Below are positions 24,714 to 32,095 of a stretch of DNA of 42,900 bases, in pieces. The stretch is from an uncultured Alphaproteobacteria bacterium (GTDB lineage Bacteria > Pseudomonadota > Alphaproteobacteria > HIMB59 > GCA-002718135): NCBI GenBank assembly GCA_902584805.1, contig CACIBE010000010.1, positions 1 to 42,900 on the forward strand, read 5' to 3'. Numbering within the stretch: position 1 is the first letter of the stretch; each line of letters starts with the position of its first letter. A program made the position numbers and the translations under genes. The notes under the pieces are model-generated. The model was not told the origin of the DNA and ran no database searches. It worked only from the letters and a program-made list of their open reading frames with translations.

Positions 24714-25852
24714 TGAAGAAAATTTCATTATCATCAATCTTATCACAATTGTTGTTATTGTTTTTTGTGATTGTATGGATCATTCCGACTTTTGGACTTT
24801 TTATAAGCTCTTTAAGAGATAAAGATTTGTTAGCAATAAGTGGCTGGTGGACAGCTTTAACTACAACTGAAATTAATGAAATTTATAGAATGTCGGGAAT
24901 GGAAACTCAAATTGAGGAAGATGGTTATTTTAAAATTAAAGGAACATTATTTGAGGAAAATTCGGGTAAAAAAATTGAAAGCTTTGGTATAAATTCTAAA
25001 AAAATAAATGAATTCAAGATTGGTGATATTGCTATTTTTAAAGATGAAAGTGAAGTCATACTAGATGAAGATGGAAACTATGAATGGAGATCAAAAAGTG
25101 AATTTCAAAAGAAAAAAGGAAAAAGATTATTTACTACATCATTAAGCCCACCATCATTTACTTTTGAAAATTATAGAGAAGTTTTATTTAAAGAAGGAAT
25201 TGGAAGAGCATTTATCAATACAATGGCTGTTGCCCTACCTTCTACTTTGATACCATTAATAATATGTTCCTTTTTTGCCTATTCCTTAACTTGGATGAGA
25301 TTTTATGGAAGAGACACTCTTTTAGCGATAATAATTGCTTCTCTTGTTGTTCCTCTTCAAATGTCTTTAATACCAATTTTAACAATATATAATGATTTTG
25401 GTGCATTATTTGGTGTAGCAGCAAAATCATATCCTGGAGTATGGATGGCACATACTGGTTTTGGATTAGCTTCGACTACTTTCTTATTGAGAAATTTCTT
25501 AAAAAGCTTGCCTAATGAAATGATGGAGGCTGCTAAAGTTGATGGCGCTTCTCATTATGATATTTTTTTACGTATTATTATTCCTTTATCAATACCTGCG
25601 TTTGCTTCAATATTCATATTGCAATTTTTATGGTGCTGGAATGATTTATTAGTTGGTTTAGTATTTTTAGACCAAGTTCCAAGTGAGATAATTTTAACTG
25701 CTAAACTAAAAGAATTACTCGGATCAAGAGGGGAAAATTGGGAAATATTAACAACAGGAGCTTTTGTATCAATGACAGTCCCTTTATTTATCTTTTTCGC
25801 CCTACAAAGATATTTTATAAGAGGATTAGTAGCAGGATCAGTTAAGGGCTAG
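24713..25852 (+). CDS. aglG: ABC sugar importer permease, AglG type with periplasmic insert
   Basis: A 379-residue MalG-like permease, about 100 residues longer than usual. The extra part lies between helix 1 (about 8-32) and helix 2 (from about 168): a hydrophilic, beta-rich, charged segment of roughly residues 50-145, containing IEEDGYFKIKGTLFEE and VILDEDGNYEW, which would face the periplasm. AglG proteins of rhizobia are similarly long, so I read it as a family trait and not a fusion. The EAA loop is EMMEAAKVDGASHYDIFLRI. The start SLRDKDLLAISGWWTAL block near 33-49 is shared with AglG. It is followed after 102 bases by the ATPase gene. Confidence 0.87.
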   Translation: MKKISLSSILSQLLLLFFVIVWIIPTFGLFISSLRDKDLLAISGWWTALTTTEINEIYRMSGMETQIEEDGYFKIKGTLFEENSGKKIESFGINSKKINEFKIGDIAIFKDESEVILDEDGNYEWRSKSEFQKKKGKRLFTTSLSPPSFTFENYREVLFKEGIGRAFINTMAVALPSTLIPLIICSFFAYSLTWMRFYGRDTLLAIIIASLVVPLQMSLIPILTIYNDFGALFGVAAKSYPGVWMAHTGFGLASTTFLLRNFLKSLPNEMMEAAKVDGASHYDIFLRIIIPLSIPAFASIFILQFLWCWNDLLVGLVFLDQVPSEIILTAKLKELLGSRGENWEILTTGAFVSMTVPLFIFFALQRYFIRGLVAGSVKG

Positions 25853-25941
25853 TATTAAAAACTATTGATTTTTCCTTTAAATTATCGTTAAATAAACTCA
25901 TATTTGTATGATGATGTATTCATACACTTGAAAGATCGCTC

Positions 25942-25949
25942 AAAGGAGG
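25942..25949 (+). promoter_or_regulatory. Ribosome-binding site that sets the GTG start of the ATPase
   Basis: AAAGGAGG, a perfect match to the 3' end of 16S rRNA, lies five bases before GTG at 25955. The frame is open further upstream to a TTG at 25904, but no comparable site precedes that codon, and the family start (MADI...) coincides with the GTG. Confidence 0.85.
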
Positions 25950-25954
25950 ATGAA

Positions 25955-27034
25955 GTGGCAGATATAAATATAAATACTGTTAATAAATATTTTGGAGACG
26001 TCCACGTAATTAAAGACGTATCTCTAGATATCAAAAGTCAATCATTCACAGTTCTAGTCGGACCTAGTGGTTGTGGTAAATCAACTATGTTAAGAATGAT
26101 AGCAGGACTGGAAGATATCAATTCAGGTACAATTTCAATTGATGGTCAAGTGGTTAATGATTTACCACCAAAGCAAAGAAATATTGCAATGGTGTTTCAA
26201 TCTTATGCATTGTACCCTCATATGACTGTATTTGATAATATGGCATTTGGATTAAAATTAGAAAAAAGATCTAAAGATGAAATTAATGAAAGAGTAAATG
26301 AAGCTGCAAGAATTCTTCAAATAGAAGATTATCTTCAAAGAAAACCAAAACAACTTTCAGGTGGTCAAAGACAACGTGTTGCAATTGGAAGAGCAATCAC
26401 AAGAAAGCCAAAAGTTTTCTTGTTTGATGAACCACTTTCTAACCTTGATGCTGCATTGAGGGTTCAAATGAGAGTTGAATTAGCAAAACTTCATAATGAA
26501 CTAGAAGCAACAATGATCTACGTTACACATGATCAAACAGAAGCAATGACTCTAGCAGATGATATTGTAGTTCTTGATACAGGTATCGTTTCACAAAAAG
26601 GATCCCCATTAGAACTTTATGATAGACCAAATAATATGTTCGTAGGTGGATTTATTGGTTCACCAAAAATGAACTTTATTTCAAGTAAGATATTAAGCAA
26701 AAGTTCTGATGCTACAGAAGTTGATATTATGGGAATGTCAAAAATATCAGTCTCTAAAATGTCAGCATCCTCCTCGGAGGGTGATTCAGTAACTCTAGGT
26801 ATTAGACCTGAACACTTAGTAGTAAACGGTGACTCAGATGGATCTTGGGAAAGTAAAGTATTTGTTGTTGAAAAACTTGGTGACGTTACTTACCTATACC
26901 TTGAAAAAGATGGAGAGCCATTAGTTGCTGAAACTGAAGGACATTCAGAAATTAAAGTTGGTGATACTGTAAAAGTTGGTTTTCCTGCTGGAAGATGCCA
27001 GTTATTTGACAGTTCAGGACAAGCTTTTAAATAA
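25955..27034 (+). CDS. aglK: ABC sugar importer ATPase, AglK/UgpC/MalK family
   Basis: A 359-residue CUT1-family ATPase. Nucleotide-binding domain: Walker A GPSGCGKS at 36-43, Q-loop FQSYALYPHM near 81-90, signature LSGGQ at 134-138, Walker B FLFDEP at 155-160, and the switch histidine in YVTHDQTEAM. The C-terminal third (from about 235) is the OB-fold regulatory domain with LGIRPEHL. The GTG start at 25955 is chosen for its ribosome-binding site and its family-like MADI start; the frame is open back to 25904. This is the only CUT1-type ATPase in the window, so it may also energise the amino-sugar importer at 36658-40518, which has none in view. Confidence 0.93.
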   Translation: MADININTVNKYFGDVHVIKDVSLDIKSQSFTVLVGPSGCGKSTMLRMIAGLEDINSGTISIDGQVVNDLPPKQRNIAMVFQSYALYPHMTVFDNMAFGLKLEKRSKDEINERVNEAARILQIEDYLQRKPKQLSGGQRQRVAIGRAITRKPKVFLFDEPLSNLDAALRVQMRVELAKLHNELEATMIYVTHDQTEAMTLADDIVVLDTGIVSQKGSPLELYDRPNNMFVGGFIGSPKMNFISSKILSKSSDATEVDIMGMSKISVSKMSASSSEGDSVTLGIRPEHLVVNGDSDGSWESKVFVVEKLGDVTYLYLEKDGEPLVAETEGHSEIKVGDTVKVGFPAGRCQLFDSSGQAFK

Positions 27035-27050
27035 TAGAATCGTATTGAAT

Positions 27051-27090
27051 ATTGCCCCTAATATAAGGGGCAATACATCCCTTTTTTAAA
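27051..27090 (+). terminator. Rho-independent terminator ending the agl-type operon
   Basis: ATTGCCCC at 27051-27058 and GGGGCAAT at 27067-27074 form a perfect 8-pair stem with loop TAATATAA. A CCCTTTTTT stretch (27079-27087) follows after a few bases. It lies 17 bases past the ATPase stop and ends the plus-strand operon before the convergent glpD-like gene. Confidence 0.8.
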
Positions 27091-27130
27091 AATTTTCAAT
27101 AAATATCATAAATTTAAACTAAAATATTGA

Positions 27131-27195
27131 TGGGCAGAGGGTTCATATTATTTCCTCCTATAAGAAGTATTCCTCTTATAAAACTTTTCTGCCCA
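27131..27195 (-). repeat. Nested inverted repeat enclosing a strong ribosome-binding site
   Basis: An outer pair, TGGGCAGA at 27131-27138 and TCTGCCCA at 27188-27195, encloses an inner pair, TATAAGA at 27159-27165 and TCTTATA at 27174-27180. Read on the minus strand, the part between contains AGGAGG, six bases and an ATG at 27145, which opens only a ten-codon frame (MNPLPINILV, stop). This is downstream of the glpD-like stop. It could be a remnant of a lost gene start, a structured 3' end or a small leader. I see no known riboswitch consensus. Confidence 0.5.
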
Positions 27196-27229
27196 CCAAA
27201 TTTGAAAAGTTATTTAAGAGGGATACCAA

Positions 27230-28381
27230 TTATAGTTTTTGTTTCGCAGTCCAAGAATTTTCCTTATTTATTGGAATGTGTTTATTAAGAGTTAAAAGAA
27301 CATTTTCAGCTAATTTTCTATACGTCGTTAATTTTCCTCCATAGATGTTTAATAATGGCGCTTGTGAACCATCCTCATTTAAGTCGAATATATAGTCTCT
27401 AGTAACTTTTGATGCTTCTTTGAAATCTTCAATAAGTGGTCTAATTCCAGAATAAGAACTTACCACATCATCTCTCGATATTTGTTTAATGAAATATTTA
27501 TTTACTGAATTTAATAAATAATCAATTTCACTTTCATCAATTTTTGGATTTTCTGGTGAAAAGACTTCTGTTTCGGTGGTGCCAATAAGGGAATATTCCT
27601 CTTTATAAGGTATAACAAAAATTATTCTGTTATCTTCATTTTGTAAAGTGAAAGCTTTTTTCTGACTATAAAGACTTTTAGTTATTATGTGACTACCTTT
27701 TACAAGTCGAATTGATTTATTTGAATTTAATTTAATAACATTACTTAAAACTTCATTTATCCAAGGTCCAGCAGCATTAATAAGAATTTTAGATTTAAGT
27801 ATAGTATTATCATCTAAAGATATATCCCAAATATTTTTATTTCGTTTTGCATCTATAACTTTTCTATTTTGAATAATAATAGCACCTTTTTTCTTTGCAT
27901 CTTCAACATTTAACTGAACGAGTTTTTTATCGTCAACTTGTAAATCATAATATTGGAAACCAATTTTAAATTGATCTTTTAAAATGTTAGGAATTTCCTT
28001 TTTAATATTTATAGTTGAAGATTTTGGTATAGTCATTTTGCCGCCAATATTATCATATAAAAATAATCCTAATTTAATTAACCATTTAGGTCTTAAAGAT
28101 TTTTGATAAGGTATAATAAAAGGTAATGGTGTTGTTATATTACTGGCAATTTTTTTAATTACCTCTCTTTCCTTGAGAGATTCACGTACAAGGCGAAATT
28201 CATAATTTTCAAGATACCTTAATCCGCCGTGTATTAATTTTGTAGACCAAGATGAAGTGGCTGAGCCAACTGTATTTTTTTCAACTAAACAAACTTTTAA
28301 ATTTCTGCCTGATGCATCTCTAACAATTCCAGCACCATTAATACCTCCACCAATAACTAAAATATCAAAAGTTTCATTCAT
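27230..28381 (-). CDS. glpD: Aerobic glycerol-3-phosphate dehydrogenase-like, C-terminally short
   Basis: A 383-residue FAD enzyme closely like the first three quarters of GlpD, which oxidises glycerol 3-phosphate to dihydroxyacetone phosphate and passes electrons to quinone. Seen: GGGINGAG near 11-18, SSWSTKLIHGGLRYLENYEF, RLVKGSHI, LQNEDNRIIFVIPY, SLIGTTE, YSGIRPL and LLNIYGGKLTTYRKLAENVL. E. coli GlpD has 501 residues; this one stops about nine residues after the point where the C-terminal helical domain begins (SWTAKQKL, stop), so it lacks about 115 residues. No reading frame downstream continues the domain. The enzyme may still bind FAD and substrate. Eight bases overlap with the upstream HAD gene. 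Either a clade-specific short form or a decayed gene. Confidence 0.85.
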   Translation of the reverse strand: MNETFDILVIGGGINGAGIVRDASGRNLKVCLVEKNTVGSATSSWSTKLIHGGLRYLENYEFRLVRESLKEREVIKKIASNITTPLPFIIPYQKSLRPKWLIKLGLFLYDNIGGKMTIPKSSTINIKKEIPNILKDQFKIGFQYYDLQVDDKKLVQLNVEDAKKKGAIIIQNRKVIDAKRNKNIWDISLDDNTILKSKILINAAGPWINEVLSNVIKLNSNKSIRLVKGSHIITKSLYSQKKAFTLQNEDNRIIFVIPYKEEYSLIGTTETEVFSPENPKIDESEIDYLLNSVNKYFIKQISRDDVVSSYSGIRPLIEDFKEASKVTRDYIFDLNEDGSQAPLLNIYGGKLTTYRKLAENVLLTLNKHIPINKENSWTAKQKL

Positions 28382-28979
28382 GCTTAAATTTAATAAATCT
28401 ATTAATTTCGTGAATTATTATTTCAGGGTCAGTTAAATGTATAGTTAAAAAACCAAGTTTCTTTGCAGCCTCAATATTCTCTTTTTTATCATCAATAAAT
28501 ACAGTTTCCTCTGGAATTAGATTAAAACGACTTGTAGCTAATTTATATATTTCAGCATTAGGTTTAACCAATTTTTCTTTTCCAGATATTATTAGGCCAT
28601 CAAATTTATTTAAGAATGGATATTTTTTATCCATACCTTGAAATGTTTCCCAAGACCAATTTGACAAAACATAACACTCATATTTTTTATTTTTTAAATG
28701 CTCTAAAACATCCACTGAATACTGAAAAATTTTTCTGAACATTTTATGATGATTTTTATAATATAATTTAATTTTATCTTCATAATCAGGATAAGTTTTG
28801 ATTAGATCAGTTTCAGCATCTTTTATAAGTCTTCCAGCATCTTGTTGGATATTCCATTCATCATTGCAAATATTATTGAGAAAATTGTCTCTTTCTTCTT
28901 TGTCTTTAATTACATCTTTATAAAAATAATGAGGGTCCCAATCAAAAAAAACACCACCTAAATCAAAAAGAAATTTCAT
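28374..28979 (-). CDS. HAD-family phosphatase (YihX-like)
   Basis: A 201-residue haloacid-dehalogenase-fold protein. Motif I is F-D6-L-G-G-V (the second aspartate of DxD is a glycine, as in the YihX and epoxide-hydrolase-N-terminal groups), motif II is VLSNWSW, the lysine is in KLVKPNAEIY, and motif IV is FIDDKKENIEAA. A helical cap of about residues 15-85 follows motif I. YihX of E. coli is a sugar-1-phosphate phosphatase; the substrate here is unknown, perhaps glycerol phosphate or a hexose phosphate. It is upstream of, and overlaps by eight bases, the GlpD-like gene, and lies 32 bases from the divergent glycerate-kinase-like gene. Confidence 0.85.
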   Translation of the reverse strand: MKFLFDLGGVFFDWDPHYFYKDVIKDKEERDNFLNNICNDEWNIQQDAGRLIKDAETDLIKTYPDYEDKIKLYYKNHHKMFRKIFQYSVDVLEHLKNKKYECYVLSNWSWETFQGMDKKYPFLNKFDGLIISGKEKLVKPNAEIYKLATSRFNLIPEETVFIDDKKENIEAAKKLGFLTIHLTDPEIIIHEINRFIKFKHE

Positions 28980-29011
28980 GTATAAGTATTTTGTTTATAA
29001 ATAAATATTAA

Positions 29012-29872
29012 ATGAGTGCATTAATAGACTATATTCAAATAGAAATAAATAAAACATATAATAAAAAATATTCCAAAAAGTATATAGAAGATAAATTAAT
29101 TCCAATCATAAATTATATTTGCTCTAGTAAATCGAAAAAATTCCTATTTGGAGGCTCTCAGGGTATTGGAAAATCATCATTTATTAATATTATCTCTAAA
29201 ACTATTGAAAAGTTTTATAATAAGAAAATACTTTTGCTTAGTTTAGATAATTATTATTTATCAAGAAAACAACGATCTCAATTATCAAATAAAATACATC
29301 AATTGTTAATAACTCGAGGTGTTCCTGGAACACATGATATTGAAAAATTAATTAAAAATATAAAACAATTCAATAAAAGTAAATACCCTATCACATCGCC
29401 TCTATTTGATAAGTTGATTGATGATACGACTAAATCAACTAAAATAACTAAAACTAAATGTGATATTCTTTTCTTAGAAGGTTGGTGTTGTGGAAGTACA
29501 GAAATTCCAAAAAAAATTCTTCATAAAAATATAAATAATTTAGAAAAAATTAAAGATCCAAAATATCAATGGAGAAATTTCTATAATAATAAATTAAAAT
29601 TAGAATATAAAAAATTATTTAAATTATTCGATGAACTTATTTTTTTGAAGACATCCTCTTTTGGTAATGTTTTCAAATGGCGATTAAAGCAGGAAAAAAC
29701 TAATCAATCAAAAAACAAAAAATCAAAAAGAATGACTCCAAATGAAATTAAATATTTTGTTCAACATTATGAGAAAATAACTAAATGGATGATGAAGGAT
29801 CTAAATAAAAAAGCTCAGATCGTTATTAAATTTGAAAAAAATCATAAAATTTCTTCAATAAATTTTAACTAG
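29012..29872 (+). CDS. D-glycerate 3-kinase-like P-loop kinase
   Basis: A 286-residue P-loop kinase of the plant/yeast GLYK-Tda10 type, related to uridine kinase. Walker A is GGSQGIGKSS at 47-56, then LLLSLDNYYLSRKQR near 74-87 (the DDFY-type loop), RGVPGTHDIE at 102-111, and the C-terminal FKWRLKQE motif near 221-228 with MTPNEIKYFVQHYEKIT. These are the usual marks of the family that phosphorylates D-glycerate to 3-phosphoglycerate. It is very lysine- and asparagine-rich, as is its neighbourhood. It is divergent from the HAD/glpD pair and its stop overlaps the convergent membrane methyltransferase gene by four bases. A role in glycerate or photorespiratory-type salvage is likely but unproven. 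Confidence 0.85.
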   Translation: MSALIDYIQIEINKTYNKKYSKKYIEDKLIPIINYICSSKSKKFLFGGSQGIGKSSFINIISKTIEKFYNKKILLLSLDNYYLSRKQRSQLSNKIHQLLITRGVPGTHDIEKLIKNIKQFNKSKYPITSPLFDKLIDDTTKSTKITKTKCDILFLEGWCCGSTEIPKKILHKNINNLEKIKDPKYQWRNFYNNKLKLEYKKLFKLFDELIFLKTSSFGNVFKWRLKQEKTNQSKNKKSKRMTPNEIKYFVQHYEKITKWMMKDLNKKAQIVIKFEKNHKISSINFN

Positions 29873-30327
29873 AAAAAAATCCATCTTTTAACCGAATTAC
29901 AATATCTTACAAATTCATCCCCAAATTTATCTTTTAAATATTTTTCCTCTTCGTATATTACAAAATTATTTAACCAAAAAAATAATCCTATAGAACAAAT
30001 AAAATACATAATGTTTTCAAAAGTAAGAAACATACCAAAATGAAATAAAACAAAACATAGATAAATTGGATTTCTAGAGTAAGCATAAATTCCAGTTTTT
30101 ATAATTCTATTTGTTTCAGTTTGAGGAGGTAATTTTTCTTCATGTGCATTAAATGCATTTCTTGACGAAAAAAATACAATTGGCATTAAAATTATAATTA
30201 ATAATCCAAAAAGATTAAGAATATATAGCAGTGGATATTTAGGAAAAATAAATTCACCTAAAATATAGGAGGCTATCAAAAGATAGACTGAAATATAAAG
30301 TGGATTTCCTTTTACATCTGGCCCCAT
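29869..30327 (-). CDS. Membrane methyltransferase-like protein (PEMT/ICMT family)
   Basis: A 152-residue integral-membrane protein with hydrophobic segments near 10-25, 32-54, 89-107 and 109-127. The C-terminal core has the family motif GIYAYSRNPIYLCFV near 83-97 (Y-x-x-x-R-N/H-P-x-Y), which lines the S-adenosylmethionine site, and the late E-E-E-K-Y-L-K-D-K-F-G-D-E-F segment that completes it. Relatives methylate phospholipid head groups or isoprenyl cysteine, and many bacterial members are uncharacterised. It is the last gene of the long amino-sugar operon, beginning one base beyond the HAD gene stop. The link to sugar use is positional only. Confidence 0.8.
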   Translation of the reverse strand: MGPDVKGNPLYISVYLLIASYILGEFIFPKYPLLYILNLFGLLIIILMPIVFFSSRNAFNAHEEKLPPQTETNRIIKTGIYAYSRNPIYLCFVLFHFGMFLTFENIMYFICSIGLFFWLNNFVIYEEEKYLKDKFGDEFVRYCNSVKRWIFF

Positions 30328-30987
30328 TTAAAGCTCCTCTATTGCCTTACCTAAACTTTCATAATCACTAAATACATTCAAAGCACCATTGTCAAATAAT
30401 TCATTTGTATCTCTATCTGAATGCCAATGTTTTCCTGCAGTAAGACCAAATACCCTTACTCCTGCTGCAGTTGCTGCTTTAACACCTACGCCACTATCTT
30501 CAATAATGACTGACTCTTCTCTAATAAGTGAATTATCATTTAAAACCTTTAAATATATATCTGGATCAGGTTTTGGTCTTTTTACCATATCGAATGAATA
30601 AACCTGATCACTTAAAAAAAATTTATCTAACCCAACAAGCTTCAATCCATCGAGAATTCTATCCTTATTACTGTTAGATCCAATAAAGTGATTTCTATCT
30701 GATTTACTAATATAATCTTTTGCTCCATCAACTAGTTTTAAATCCTTGGAATAAACTTCTGAAACAATATCAAATATTTCATTTGTAAATTTTTCTTTGT
30801 TTTCAATCTTATATTTATCAGATAATAAATCTATTACTTCGACTGTTTTTTTTCCAGCATATTTATAAAATTGCTCCTCTTTAATTGATTGATCAAATTT
30901 ACTAAAATATTTGGAAAATGCCTTAGAAGCTAAGACCTCACTATCAACTATTACTCCATCAAAATCAAAAATTATATTTTTAATCAT
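30328..30987 (-). CDS. HAD-family phosphatase/phosphomutase (beta-PGM class)
   Basis: A 219-residue HAD protein of the beta-phosphoglucomutase/phosphoglycolate-phosphatase group. Motif I is D8-F-D10-G-V-I-V-D-S-E, motif II is FIGSNSNKDR, the lysine sits in MVKRPKPDPDIY, and motif IV is VIIEDSGVGVKAA. A helical cap (about 15-80) holds YKYAGKKTVEVIDLL. Might dephosphorylate a sugar phosphate made in the operon, for example 2-deoxyglucose-6-P-type or GlcNAc-6-P-related compounds, or be a phosphomutase. It lies four bases after the enolase-superfamily gene on the same strand and directly abuts the methyltransferase-like gene, so it is clearly part of the operon. Confidence 0.87.
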   Translation of the reverse strand: MIKNIIFDFDGVIVDSEVLASKAFSKYFSKFDQSIKEEQFYKYAGKKTVEVIDLLSDKYKIENKEKFTNEIFDIVSEVYSKDLKLVDGAKDYISKSDRNHFIGSNSNKDRILDGLKLVGLDKFFLSDQVYSFDMVKRPKPDPDIYLKVLNDNSLIREESVIIEDSGVGVKAATAAGVRVFGLTAGKHWHSDRDTNELFDNGALNVFSDYESLGKAIEEL

Positions 30988-30991
30988 TTTT

Positions 30992-32092
30992 TTATATTTC
31001 TGTCTTTTTATATTCTGATTTCTCTAACCAATCAGGATTAATTTCAATACCCCAACCAGGAGTATCTTCAATTTTAACCATTCCATTAGATATTTTAAAA
31101 GGATCACCTAAAAATAAATTCTGTTGCCATGGATAATAATCTTTACCTTCAATTGAAAATTCAAGATAGGGACCTGAATTATTTATTGCTTTTAAAAAAT
31201 GCATTGTACAAATTGTTACTAAAGATAAATTAGCCGTATGTGGAGTACATATAAAACCACCCTTTTCAATGATTTTCGCAACCTTCAAAGCTTTTGTTAA
31301 TCCTCCCATATACATAACATCTGGCTGAAAAATATTTACAATTTTTCTGTTAACCATATCTCGCCAAATTCTCAGATCACAATCTTGTTCTCCCCCAGTA
31401 ACATCTATCTTCAAACTATCAGTAACTTTTTTGGTTTCTTCTGGTTTCCAATAAGGACAAGGTTCTTCAAAATGAGTAACATCATTATCTTCTAAAAGTT
31501 TCCCAATTTCTATTGCTTGAACAGAACTATAACAACTGTTTGCATCAACCATTTTAATTACACTTTTATCTAAAGTCGAATTTATTGTTTTTACTATACT
31601 AGGCGTTCTTCCTTCCCATTCATCGATACCTCTTCCACATTCAGAACCAACTCTAAATTTAAATGCATTAACACCTTTTTCATCAAAGAGTTTTTTAAAT
31701 CTATTTGCTTCATCATTCGGTGTAATATCTCTTTTCATTGATGAACCATAAATTCTTAAATTTCCTGGAGATCCTCCTATCAATGAAACGACAGGTTTAC
31801 TTTCTATTTTACCTTTTAAATCCCACAACGCTGTATCTAAACCAGCTATTGCACGTAAAAGATATGATCCAGGAAATTTATGCTCTCTTTCAAAGATAAA
31901 ATCTTCCAAATCATCAAAATCAAAATATTCTTTTCCTAAAACCCAAGGTGCAACTTGTTTATGAAAAATTTGAGCTGTGATATCTGCATGATAAGTTGAC
32001 ATTTGACCATAACCAATTGAACCATCCTCAACTGTTATTTTTACAAAACTTACATATGGTTTTGTGAATGTTTCAAGTTTAACTATTTTCAT
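30992..32092 (-). CDS. Enolase-superfamily dehydratase/racemase (MR/MLE group)
   Basis: A 366-residue mandelate-racemase/muconate-lactonising-enzyme family protein. Metal ligands are D183 (VDANSCY), E209 (FEEPCPYW) and E235 (GGEQD). Candidate acid-base residues are K145 in AFKFRVG on one side, and D258 in QPDVMYMGG with H285 in CTPHTAN on the other. The His-Asp pair and FKFR block fit sugar-acid dehydratases better than muconate enzymes. Such enzymes turn aldonic or uronic acids into 2-keto-3-deoxy acids. It starts three bases after the GMC oxidoreductase stop, suggesting the oxidoreductase makes its acid substrate or lactone. No keto-deoxy-acid kinase or aldolase is visible here. Substrate inferred, not shown. 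Confidence 0.87.
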   Translation of the reverse strand: MKIVKLETFTKPYVSFVKITVEDGSIGYGQMSTYHADITAQIFHKQVAPWVLGKEYFDFDDLEDFIFEREHKFPGSYLLRAIAGLDTALWDLKGKIESKPVVSLIGGSPGNLRIYGSSMKRDITPNDEANRFKKLFDEKGVNAFKFRVGSECGRGIDEWEGRTPSIVKTINSTLDKSVIKMVDANSCYSSVQAIEIGKLLEDNDVTHFEEPCPYWKPEETKKVTDSLKIDVTGGEQDCDLRIWRDMVNRKIVNIFQPDVMYMGGLTKALKVAKIIEKGGFICTPHTANLSLVTICTMHFLKAINNSGPYLEFSIEGKDYYPWQQNLFLGDPFKISNGMVKIEDTPGWGIEINPDWLEKSEYKKTEI

Positions 32093-32095
32093 AAA

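Noticed and set aside
27130..27290. A plus-strand frame beginning ATG at 27130 and running into the glpD-like gene
   Set aside because: Mostly antisense to the GlpD-like coding sequence, has no ribosome-binding site, and no recognisable protein motif.
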